Assembly (NCBI RefSeq): GCF_963678635.1
Contig: NC_087064.1
Location: forward strand, 20,136,509-20,200,508
Direction of reading: 5' to 3'
Length of the DNA: 64,000 bases
From: Symsagittifera roscoffensis
Lineage: Eukaryota; Xenacoelomorpha; Acoela; Convolutidae
Notes under the pieces: generated by a model
Database searches by the model: none
What the model was told of the DNA's origin: nothing
Seen by the model: the letters and a program-made list of their open reading frames with translations, nothing else
Part shown: piece after piece, positions 28,201 to 40,200 of the stretch
How positions within the stretch are numbered: position 1 is the stretch's first letter
Layout: every line of letters starts with the position of its first letter
Made by a program: the position numbers and the translations under genes

Positions 28201-31200
28201 GACTTTTATAGCCAATGATCACTTTGTTCTTTTACTCTTAATCACGGCCTTTTTAAAAAAAGAATTACATCGTTTTTATACACTTACAAAATTTGCTTGG
28301 GCAAATTTTTAGACTTTTTAAAAAAATTTAAACACGAGCTGTATAAACTTAAAGAAACACATATTAGCAAACACACATAAGCAAATACTATTAGCAACGG
28401 AATTTTTTTCTGCAACTTCCGATTCACTAGTACATTTTGCTCAATAATCGCTGCCTGATAAGAATAATTTTACCTCTGTCAGTAACGAATCTGTTTGGTT
28501 CCACTACGGGTTCCCACGCATTAACCAGGCCATTGAAGTACTCCACTCCTAGAGTTGTCTCAGCCACTATGCTAAGTCTGTCAGTGGAGATGTAGTTGTT
28601 GATTCGCACAGACAGAGATGACTCCATGAGGAGGATGGGTTGGGTGATTCCTGTGCTGTCACTGATGTCCAACTTTATTGTCACTCGAGGTACCGTCAAA
28701 AACGCCTTAAATGAAGGCAAACGGAAAATATAATATTTTTAAGAACCAGGAAGATCCATCAAAAATTAGCTGTCCGTCAACGCAACGCCAAGTTTCTAGT
28801 CTCTCTTTTTGCAAAAAATCGTTAATTTTTACTCCGGTTTCTATCGGCTCCGGAATTCAAAAGAGGTCTCGTTCTCGATCAGTTTTTACTCATTTTTAGG
28901 AACAACAAGCAAACAAGTTTCAGTTTTATAAATTCCTGATCAAGTCTTCTTTAATGAAAAAATTACACTCACGGATTCTGAGTCATCGTCTAAGTTAGAA
29001 GGAGCATCCACTGAAGTTATCTTGGCCAGCGAATGGACTGGAGCCTTCAGGAAGGCCACGTCGTCACTCTTAACCTCTTTCGGTGCCCAAAGTGCATCAG
29101 TAACCCCGTATACACCTCGTTGTTCATCCAGCGCCTGATGCTTCGACATTATTATTGCCACAGCCTGCATGATTTTGATCACAGCTGGCGATATATTGAT
29201 GTCCAGTTCGCCTACGTCTATATTCATATTCTGCTGTTTCGAAGATTCCGATTGGTTAGCGAATGCCTGCATGTTGAATTTGGGAATTACTTGCTTCGTG
29301 TTTCCCCTGCGAAGGGAACTCTTGAAGGGACAACAGATGAGCTCTATGTCTGTCACTAGGGCAGTCAACTTTAACTCTTTGGCGCGCATCACTATCGATG
29401 AACGCACTTTCCACTAAAATGAAATATTTGATCATAGCCAACAGACAGTTGAAAAAAGTGCCGCTGAACTCAATGAAACAGAAAAACAATTGACTTATTT
29501 TTCGAAATTCGAACAAAAATATATATTCGCCACCACTCTCTATCTTTAGCAATGAACATAGCCAACATACAGTTGGAAAAGAGTCAATGAATGCAATTAA
29601 ACAGAAAAAAAAAATGATGACTTGATTTTTGAAAACATGAAACTTTCAAATTTCCTTAATAAAAAAGAAGGCCTCAAAGCTCCTTTAATTTCCAAAATTT
29701 GTGACTGAAACTTTTTTGATAAAATTTACACATTTTGGGAAAACTGGATCAATAGGTAAAAATTTCGCTGGAAAATCTGATAACTAAATTCCATTTTCGA
29801 AATTAGAAGTAGATCACGGTTTTCGTGCTCTCTGAACTTTCACTGTTCGATAGTGGAGTTTTTCTGCCTTTTAACAAACAAAATGAAATGAACTTAAAAA
29901 GAAAGCAAACTTCAAGCTGCAAAAAAATCCAATTTCAGTGTGAACAAATTTTGAGACCTTTCCTGAAAAAAACCAAAAAAAATTATCGCGACCTATATAA
30001 GTGTCTTCACTACATTCATCAACTCTTAATAATCAATCCAACGTTTCTACATCTTTTCTATGAAGAAGAGACGTAGACAAACAGCAGAGAATGTTCAACT
30101 CACCGTGAGTATTAGGCAAGGGGAGTAGTCATTGCGTGTGTCTGACACTAGCACTATCTCCGGATTCCTGAAGGAGACAGAAATGATCCGTGTCACTTCT
30201 TTCTCCGGCTCCTTCACTGCATCAGCCACAACAGCACTAAATATTGCTAGTTGGCTACCTTGCAATTAAATTATAGACGTTTTAAGGACAGGGAAGTTTT
30301 TTTATAAATGATAGGAGTTTGACACTTTTTCCAATAATATCAGTTGCGTAGTCTTCCGACTACATGGAAAAAATTTTGACCCGAGAAAACCAGGTGAGAA
30401 GTTAACAACAGAATACTGGAAGATAGAACTTGAAGATGGCCTGTTTGTTTCGTTCTGAACTTACGGTAAACCCTTGGCGAGTATCAATGCGCCCTCGATC
30501 AAAATGCTGTTTCAACACAATCAAAACTATCAAAATTTTATTCGAGAAAAACGAGTTATGTTTTAGCTGACATTTGATGTCACAATAAGTTATTTACAAC
30601 CATGCTGTTCTTAAAAAAGATATTGATTTCTTAAGCCCAGACCTTATTTCAATTGGGCCAAGAACAGCGATTCCTCTTTCGATCATACTGTCATAAAAAA
30701 ATTGTCATAATCCGATTCTCATCAAAAATCTACCGAATCTTTAAAATACTAAAACTTACCCGGCCTCCAGTTGGCCATTCTCGTTCCCGTCATCGTCTTC
30801 TTCTTGGATTGTCTCCAGAGGTGCAGTTATGGCCTTCTCCACCTGCTCCAACTTATCATCACCCTCAGTACTCATCACTGGTTTGTTCTTCAGAAAGAAG
30901 TCACCCACTGAGAGGAGGAAATCAGTGCACACACACAGGTACATGTCATTCAACAACATGTCTATCTTCTCCTCGTCGCCTTCCTTCAACAGAAAATTCA
31001 GTTAACATTCACTTCAAATAACCTGTTTTTTCAGTGCTTTTCTTTTATTTTGGGAATAAACTCTCATACAAAAAAAAGATAACACGGATAGCAGGTTTCT
31101 GTGCAAATAGCACAGAATGTTCCGACTATAGTCATAAAAAACACAAAAAAAAGGTTTTTCAAATTAGGCTTTTTTTACTGCGTGGTGTGTTAAAAGGATC

Positions 31201-34200
31201 CGAACGAAAAACTACAACTTAGGCAGATTCGACAGTCATATTAAATTGGGCGGCAACAGTTTCGTAAGAAATTCGCGCCATTTCGTTCACTTTTTTTGCG
31301 CCATTTCCACGTTCGTATTTGGAGAGTGCTATTTACGTCACTTTCAGCAGATGAATTTCAACTGAACTCAAAAAGTGCATATGTACCTAGAGGCATTCAT
31401 AAATGCATCAATATGTATGAATGCGCATCTGTAGTTATTAAAGACTTTTAACACTTTTCCTGAAAAAAAAAAAACAAAAAAAATCAGCAGGACCTAAGAG
31501 TCTTCACTACGTGCTTTACTCTTTAAAAAATCAAAAAATTTCAAACTAGTTTCTCCCAACACTGAGAGAATTTTTTCAAAATTTTTTAAGTGTCGTTCGA
31601 ATCACTACTGAAAGGGCTTTAATTTGATATAATACTCGAGCCATCCGGATGATTATTTGGGGTACATGATTTTACATGAACAAAAAAAGAAAGAAAAAAG
31701 CTATAACACATCCAAATATAAAGTTCTTGCCCTCTTTTCAAATGGTCTGAACAATGATTGGAACATTCTGAAATTATCATTTCAATTTTGAACATTGCTG
31801 AAGAATGAAAGAATGCCGATTTTATTAATGTTTGTGTACCTTGGCGTAGTCAATGGCAATCATGTAAGTGGAATTGGCTGATTGGTCAGCTAAGCTTCCC
31901 TCTCTCGTCTGTTCAGGTATTGAGTCCATTCGAGCAGTGGCATAATCTCCACTGTTTGATAACGAGTCAATTTTCTTCTTCCGCTCCATCATCCTAGAAT
32001 GTAACTAGCTGTAAGACTTGGAACCTACACAACGATAAAAAAAATCCAACGAAACCACACCTGCTCCAATCTGTTGTTCATTTTTTTTGGTAATTTATCC
32101 CTGCCCAGTTTGGTCGACAATTCCCGACAGGCGACAGTTCGTAACAAAGCAATGGCAAGTACAAACCCTCGCTTCGCTTCGCGTATATTCGGCACGAGTA
32201 GTACATTGCGTTTTGGTAATTAGCGCTTAAGCTAATCTTACGATTTATCGCCTGTTACGAAATGTCGCCTCGCACCCACACCCCGTATGCTATTTTATAC
32301 AAAACAATCTTTTTTAATCGACACATTTCCAGTCGTTCGTGGCCGGAAGATGAAAATAGTCGTATCCACTCTTATGAAAGTTTTATGAGAATCAAAATAT
32401 ACCTGACAATAGCACCAGTGCTGATCTTTCTCGAGTCGTCCAGAATGCAGTCCATCATGTTGGCATGGAACTCCATATCTTCGTCAGAGTACATCCTCAT
32501 CCTCACGTTCATAGTCAGCAGTTCAAACTTGGCAAGATTCGACCTCGGATCTCTCTTCACTAGCCCTGACACCAGTTCTATCCTGTCGCTGAACAGCTGC
32601 GCACACACTGATTCTATACTAAAAGACGCTTTGAACGTCACCAATTTTTCAGTCGATACCGACTGCTCAATTTCGTTTGACGCGTCTCCCGTGTTTGAAA
32701 CCTTCGATGACTTTTCCCCGCTTCTGCTTTGGACACTGCTAGCTCTTGAGGACTGTTTGCTGGTTTTAAGCTGTCTGGATCTCCTGCGCCCTCTGGAACT
32801 GCTGGATGTCGGTCGTTTCTTTGGCACCGGCTTTGCTTTCACGACTTCGCCAAAGTTACCAAAAAGTATCTCATACACCATTTGCACATCAGCTTGTCCC
32901 AAACCGGCTTCTAGTCGCACAATTTTACCATTTATCTCGATTCCCGATTGGTCTGTTTTCAATAGAGGAGTCAAGTTTCTCACAACATCAATCTCCATGA
33001 CAGAGGGATCCAACAAATGACATTCTGCCTTAATGCCTCCATTGTCATCCAACAGAGCCCGTGACACCTTTACGTCTTTCAATTTCAAGGTCAGTCCATC
33101 TAAAATTGCGTTGCCCCCTGTTACAGCGACCGCTTTGAACTTGTTTTCGATCTTCATATGGCCCAGGTTCGCATAAATGACTTCTGCAGCCTGTGAATTT
33201 TTCGGAATGAAAACCGAGGGAGCCAAAATTTCCAGATCCAACTTAATTCGGAAGGCTTTCTGGTAAACTGTTTGAGCTAAGTCAGCAGTGTTTTTAAGCG
33301 CATTTGAGCTTGCTTCTTCGAATCGTTTCATCTCCTCTTGGAAATGGTTTGCAAAATCGATAAGAGACTGAACCCATCTATGTACGTAGACTACTCTTGG
33401 AGTTCCTGTTTTCAACTGTACTTTTAGATCAAACTTGTCCATGTCCAAATAACCGGAACCCCTCGTGGCTCCAAAATAGTAAATGACATCCAAACTGAAC
33501 ACTTCATTGCCACTCACTCTGAAGATCTGACAACAAAACGACGATAAACATGTTTTAAATGAACAACAATAAAACAAAATTTGTTTACACAGAGGTGAAG
33601 CGGAGCTTCGCAACACTTGCGATGCACACAAACATATTGTGCTACAACAAAGGGAATGAAAAAAGACAGAAGTCAAAAAAATTTTCTGATACATCAACTA
33701 AAAAATTACAACTACAAAACTTCATATTTGTATCTAATGAGGTTCATAAACAGGCCTTAAAAATGAAAATCATTTACCTAGCGGCAACAAAGGAGACAAA
33801 CTTTGGGTCAAAACCTGTTGAACCCAGAACAAAACTGTTGTCATAAAAAACCTAATAAAATTTAAAGTTTTCACGACCCATCCGAACTGAAACACATAAT
33901 CCCAAACGGATATACTTTGCTCTCGAAATTACGCAAAATAAGTTGAATAAGTCGATACAACATAAACTGAAACTGTTTGGATATAAACATACAACTTTGT
34001 GAAGTTCCAGTTAAAGTAAAAACTGTTTAAATTGGAACAAAACCAATTCTTTATAAAAAAAAACTAGTAGAAGCTTTACCAGATGACAAAAGGTCGTCTA
34101 CAAAACGGAAAAAGAATCGTCAGAAACTAGGACGAAAATCACGAACACGAAAAAAAAAATTGAGACCTTTTAAAAAAAGAAAAAACCTGAAATGGATTTG

Positions 34201-37200
34201 AACTAATTACTACTTAAGTATCTTCTAGAAAAAGATACTACTTAGGTGTCTTCCTCTAGAAGTGAAGATCCTCTAGATGTGCAGATCTTGTGGACAAAGT
34301 TGTTTACGGGAAAAAAGTCTAGTACCCGATTGCTATACCCTTGCTTATTGCAAGGGTAATAATTGTTACACTCAATGTCGACACATCTAGTATCTAAAAA
34401 CGGCCAAAAATTTTCTCGCAAATGGCCACTAAAAGAAAGGCGTTTCATGAACAAATTTACTTACATATGGATAGACTGTGTTTTCGATTGTGTCCATGAC
34501 ATGGATTTTCTCCATGGAAGACTTGAAAGTGATGGTCTCTGAGGGAACAACTTCCACGAAAGAGGACAGACCTACAAAAAAATAAATAAAGGCCAGGAAA
34601 CCGAGTTTCCAATGCATTTACATCATTATTAGGTTTAAAAGTTATCGCTAGCGGTGCCTCATAATACCCTAAAAACTTCTTGCGGTTAGCATCGCTAAAA
34701 AGTGAATGTTGTCTACTTCAACTATTTCCAATTATTTTGATGCATTATTGCAAGAAAAAACAGCGAAGAATGCATATATCGAGAATCCTTTTTCCAGTAT
34801 CGCGTGTCTACCTTCTAGTCTGAGCGTGGCAATGTCTCTGTCGACCAGACTGTCTGAAGATATGGCCAAGTCAATCTCCCCCAAGTGGGCCCAGAACTGC
34901 AGTTGCACCAGCCTTGTCTTCCTCTCCTTCGAAAGCAGCTGGTTATACTGGTCAAGCTTGTCCAACCGGCTCATCTCTTGGCCTCTGCTGTCTTCTTCCA
35001 GCCTCGTCATGCTGGAGTCCTGATCTTGAGGAACATCCAATGACTGATGACTGACATTATCGGCTCCTGCCTGAAATCCAAAACCAAGACTTCACTTTTT
35101 TGCACCTCGTAAACATCTACACGGTTATCAAGTAGACAAATATAATGAGATTAAAATTCATTGGTATCACACGTTTTTAACGAAATTTTTGCATCTGAGG
35201 ATGATCTTGCAGTATAGTTTCATTATTCTTGATTATGTTTTTGAAAGAATTCAGAACAGATACTCAGAGCCTAAATGACTGGTGTAATGTCAACAAGTTA
35301 TCGATTAATACAGACAAGAGTAAATTGATGGGTTTTGGAAAAGCTATGCCTGATGCCTCAATTTCCATTGCTGGTGAAAACATGGAAAATAAAGAAAGTT
35401 TCAAATATTTGGGTATTGAAATTGACAAAAAAATGAATTTTAATATGCAGACTGTAAAAGTTTGCACGAAAATTTCCAAATTTAATGGTGTTAAAATTGA
35501 TAAAATTTTCTTGGCACAGAAAAAAATCATAAGAACCATTTTCTTCCTTCGAAAGTATGATCATGTGTCGGAGTATTTTTTCAAAATTCCAACTTCAGAG
35601 TGTACATGAAAATTTTATCAGCCAATTGTTTTCCGAGACAATCTTGATTATGTAAAAACGCGTCGTAGTACCCGGTCGAATAGTTTAGGTTGTATACCCT
35701 TACCTTTGAGAAAATCAAAGTTAGCACAAAATTCGGTTTCGTACAAAATTGTGAAATGCTATAATTTCCTAATGTCAAATAACCTATTGCCTCTTAACCT
35801 TAACGAGTTTACTGACAAACAGAAGAAAGACTTTTAAGTAAAATTAAAAAAAGTGTACTTAAATGACAATCGATTACTTGTTGACATGTTTATAGGGTAA
35901 ATTTCGTGTACTTTCATATTTTAACTCGGTTTTGCTTTCACTCATTTATCTAGGTTTCCCTTAGGTTACTGCTAGTTGGGCTGTACTGCCCGTACAGTAA
36001 CCTTGATGCAGTATTTAAGTACACATATGTGATCTTTATACTGTCTCTAAATTCAATTCAAATTCAACACAAGAAAACAGAGAAAAAAAAACATCTGACT
36101 TGCTTTTTGAAAAAAAAACTCTAACATTCGATATATATATATGCCCTTACAACTCTCTGAATTTCAAAAACAATTTATGACAAGTGCTTTTATGATAAAA
36201 TTAAACCTATTTGAAAAAACTGGATCAATAGGTAAAGTTATTATTCTGCTTGGGAAATCTATAAATTGAATTCCAACTTCGAAACTAGGAGTCGTTCACG
36301 TTTTTTCGCGCCATTTCAGGTTTCGTATTCGGAGAAGGCTTTTTAAGTAATTTCCAGCAGATGAATGTCAACTGAACTCATAAAGAGCAGATATACATAA
36401 AGGAATTCATAAATGCAGTAATCCGTATGAATGCATATCTGTGGTTATTAGAGCAATTTAAGACGTTTTCCTGAAAAATCACCAAGACCTATAAAAGAGT
36501 CTTCGCTACGTTCATTAACGTTAACAACAAAACATGGCATTTAAACAAAGACCTTATCATTCTGCTGTTTTTCCGGAAACAATCTTTCCATCAATCCCTT
36601 CTGAAACTGAAGTGCACTCAGAATAGCCTCCTGGTGCAGTCTTACTGCCAACGAGTGCAATTTGGCCTCCACGTGGAATTCCACAGACTCGTATTCAGAG
36701 TGGAACACTGGCGACTTCCGTTCTGCAATGCGAATTTTCACTTCCACCATTTGGGACTCCGCGTCCTCCTTAATATCACCTCCACTCGCTGCATCTCCTC
36801 TTTTCTCGGAAAGTTTAGACTCCAGGAATTTCAAGTTCTCGTTACCATGTCTGAAAAGAAGCAAGAAGATTTTTTTTAACCTTCCAGACCCTAAAAACAT
36901 TTTAAAATTACAAGTATTATCAATTTAACTTCACAGCATAGTCCGTTCTCATCGGCATTCCGTAGACCTCAAAAACCCTAGTATCAATATAAAACGCTTT
37001 ACTTTTTTTTAACCCCAATTGAGTTTGAACCCAATTTTCAGCCTTATGTTTGAGCCATACTATTTCTTAACCCGACCGCATTCTTGGCTTAATTTGTGAA
37101 ATGTTACTTGATTTGGAGGTGGACTATAGACACACTCTGCAGTGAGATAACGATTGGGATCTCGTAGTTCTTCTTCATCAGTCCAATAAACAGTCTCTTC

Positions 37201-40200
37201 AGCTCGATGTGTAACAGAGGATGCACGTCCCCACCAGTACTTGTATGGTCTTCTAACAAGATGATAGAGGCCTGGAAAGCATTCTATCTACACATCGACA
37301 TTTGACTTCCATTTGGATATATCAGAATCACGTATCATAATTATTTTCATGATTTGAACCTAGCTAACGGACAGTTGGAAAGAGTCAATGAGTGCAATTA
37401 AACAGAAAAAGAAAACTGACTTGCTTATTTTTGAAAAATTTCAACTTTGGAATTGCAAAATTTAAAAAAATATATGGCCTTGAAACTCTTTGAATTTCAA
37501 GAACAATTTATCACAAGCACTTTTTTGATTAAATTAACCCAATTTGAGAAAACTGGATCCTTAAGTAAAGTTTTCATATTAAACTCCACTTTCGAAAAGA
37601 GGTCAATCACATTTTTACTGTTCGATAGTAGAATTTGTCTTCCATATGGCAAAAGAAATTAACTGAACTTAGAAAAAAATTAAAAGTAGCACCGCGAAAC
37701 AGTAAACTTGAGCCTGAACAAATTGTAAGACTGATATCTTTAGCCTGAAAAAAAAAGACTTTAAGCCTGAAAAAAAAAAACTAAAAGAAAAATCATCGCT
37801 ATCTATATAAGAGTCTGAACTACGTTCATGGACTCTCAAAAAATTAAAACCTAGCGATCGATAATTAATGCTATAATAAAGACGCTCAAGAAAAATAGTC
37901 AAATTTTTTGAGTCAAAAATTTTGAACGGTATATTTTACAAGTAAAAAAGCTTAAAAATATTACATGCAAAGGGGTGAGACTCTAAAGTAGATCAAAAAA
38001 GGAATTGTTATGTAGATCCCCTGGACCCCTGGATGCAATGACCTTACTGATCGCAAGGGTAATAACGAAAGTATGACGAGTAAAGATTCAGTTACCTTGT
38101 GGATCGTGTACTTGAGTTTCACCAATGTGAGTTGTTTGGAGGCTGGCACGAAGTCAGTTTTTCCGCCACCAGATGAGTCCCCAAGAGGCAGGAGACTGTC
38201 TAGCTTGTCTACATGTTGCAACACGTCTAAATCAAGTAAACTAACTTGCAGTGATATTAAGATTGAATCTTTGAAGAAGGAGGATTTTTGATGTTGTCCA
38301 GGGGAGCTTATATAGGGGCAAGGACCAACCAACTCAGACCGAAATTAATCGTCTCGCTGCATGAACGGATCTGAGACTTTTTTCAGAGTGTTTAGATTTT
38401 GTTAATTGATGAGTGATTTTATGATTTTGTTAAATGACGCAGAAATCAATTGCCTTTAGATTATCGGCAGTATCAAAAAATTCCGATTTTGTTTCATTTT
38501 TGCGCAGTATTATTCTTAACATTAACAGTAGATACAGATATTTAAAGTATACTGTCTCTTAACCCATCATTCGAAAATCCCGTGATAGTTCGAGAGTATA
38601 AAGACTTAAATCATAAAAGATTTGATGTAAAAAAAATACATTAGTTGAATAAAACATTCAAAAGATTTAAAACTGTTACCATCTTTTTTGTTGTTAAATG
38701 ATTAATTTGAGCTAACTTGGGTAATTAGTTATTTATCTAGGGCCAACATTGTAAGCGCCTTGTGCCTAGCGTTGGTCCTAGGCGGACAAAAACTTATTGA
38801 TAGTAAAATTGGATTGCTGTTGTAAATGTCATTGATAATGTCCGCTGGAAATTTTAATTTAATTTAATTTACTAGGGTGAGGGGGGTTCTTCTTGATTCT
38901 TAGGTTGATCATTTTGATTTTCTGAATCAAAAACGTTTGTCTCTTTTGAAAAAAGCCATTCAGTCTGAAAAGCGGGAAAAATCAGACTAGTTGTTTTTGA
39001 AACTGAAATCAATTTTTTGAAAATTTTTAATTTTTGTGAAATTCGAGCCAATGATGAAAAAACTTGCACATGATGCCACATTTTACCCGCTACGAGCTTT
39101 CTATGAGGTATTCAGAACCCATTAAAAACACTAACCCTACGCCATAGCTCCTTCAAGTGGCGCGATTGGAACAAAAACTTAAATTAAGGCATGCTAACTC
39201 GACTTGAGTTAGCATGCTTTAATTTAAGTTTTTGTTCCAATCGCGTCACTTGAAGGAGCTATGGCGTAGGGTTCGTGTTTTTAATGGGTTCTGAATACCT
39301 CATAGAAAGCTCGTAGCTTTCTATGAGGTATATTTATTTGCCTCAGCCATTATGAAGGGCGTCTTGATATCTAAAATTTTAGCAAAGCGGTTATACCTAA
39401 ATCAAGCTGTTTAATCACCGCATTAACTTTGGCCAAATTATGTGATAGAATGCGAGACTTAAGGTTATTAAAGAAGCGAAGCCGACATTCGCAACATTTG
39501 AGATACAATACAAGCAATTTATTGCATACTATCGAAAAAAAAATCAGACAGAAATCTAGTAGATTTTAACGACGCAGATAAAATGGAGGTTTTTGTATTT
39601 GAAAAAATTTATTATCAGAACAGTCTCAAAACACCTGCCAGCGTTTACATGCTTTCATTTAAACATAGCCAACAGACAATTGAACAACGCCAACAGACAC
39701 TTGGACAACAGAGTCATAAATGCAAGGAAATAAAACAATACTGACTTGTTTGCGGAAAAAACTTCAAATTCGAACTTCAAAAAAAATGTTGGCTTAAAAC
39801 TCGATGAATTTGTCGACCAATATTTGATTGGCACTTTTGTGATAAAGTTAACTCAATTAGAGAAAACTGCAATGCTAGGTTAAGTTTTTATACCGCTGGG
39901 AAATCAGGTAAATAAAATCTATTTTCGCAATTAGAAGTCGATCACGTTTCTTACACTTTCGCTGTTCAGCTTGTGACCTTTACACTTCCGCTGATTTTGC
40001 CTCACTTTTAACAAAAAAATGAATTGAACTGCAAAAAAATCTAGTCAAACCGCGAAAACTCAAATTTGAGCGTGAACAAATGTTTAACTTTTTCCTGCAA
40101 AAAAGAAAAACAATCAACCTATATAAAATTTTCTCTACATTCATGTTCATATATCTCAACAGGCGGCTACAAAGCCGAAAACATTTAAGTATAAGACCAT

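Larger units (their letters stand above)
25966..28473 (-). other. VPS13 intron 21, dense in repeats
   Basis: A 2.5-kb intron: family B copies at about 26435-26760, 26760-27290 and 27660-28010, with antisense tRNA-like remnants near 26566, 27048 and 27930, and family A tails at about 27460-27645 and 28015-28215. The two B copies beginning near 26774 and 27665 share long stretches of near-identical sequence. Confidence 0.65.
30984..31839 (-). other. VPS13 intron 17, with family A and C copies
   Basis: An 856-bp intron containing a family A tail (about 31255-31525) directly followed by a family C copy (about 31540-31770), both on the plus strand. Confidence 0.65.
35071..36552 (-). other. VPS13 intron 13, with a LINE 3' fragment
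   Basis: A 1.5-kb intron holding a 5'-truncated, internally deleted LINE on the plus strand (about 35185-36062), followed directly by a family A copy (about 36070-36535). Confidence 0.8.

Noticed and set aside
32262-33020. 252-residue plus-strand open frame
   Set aside because: Antisense shadow of VPS13 exon 16; low-complexity Ser/Leu composition comes from complementing the coding strand.
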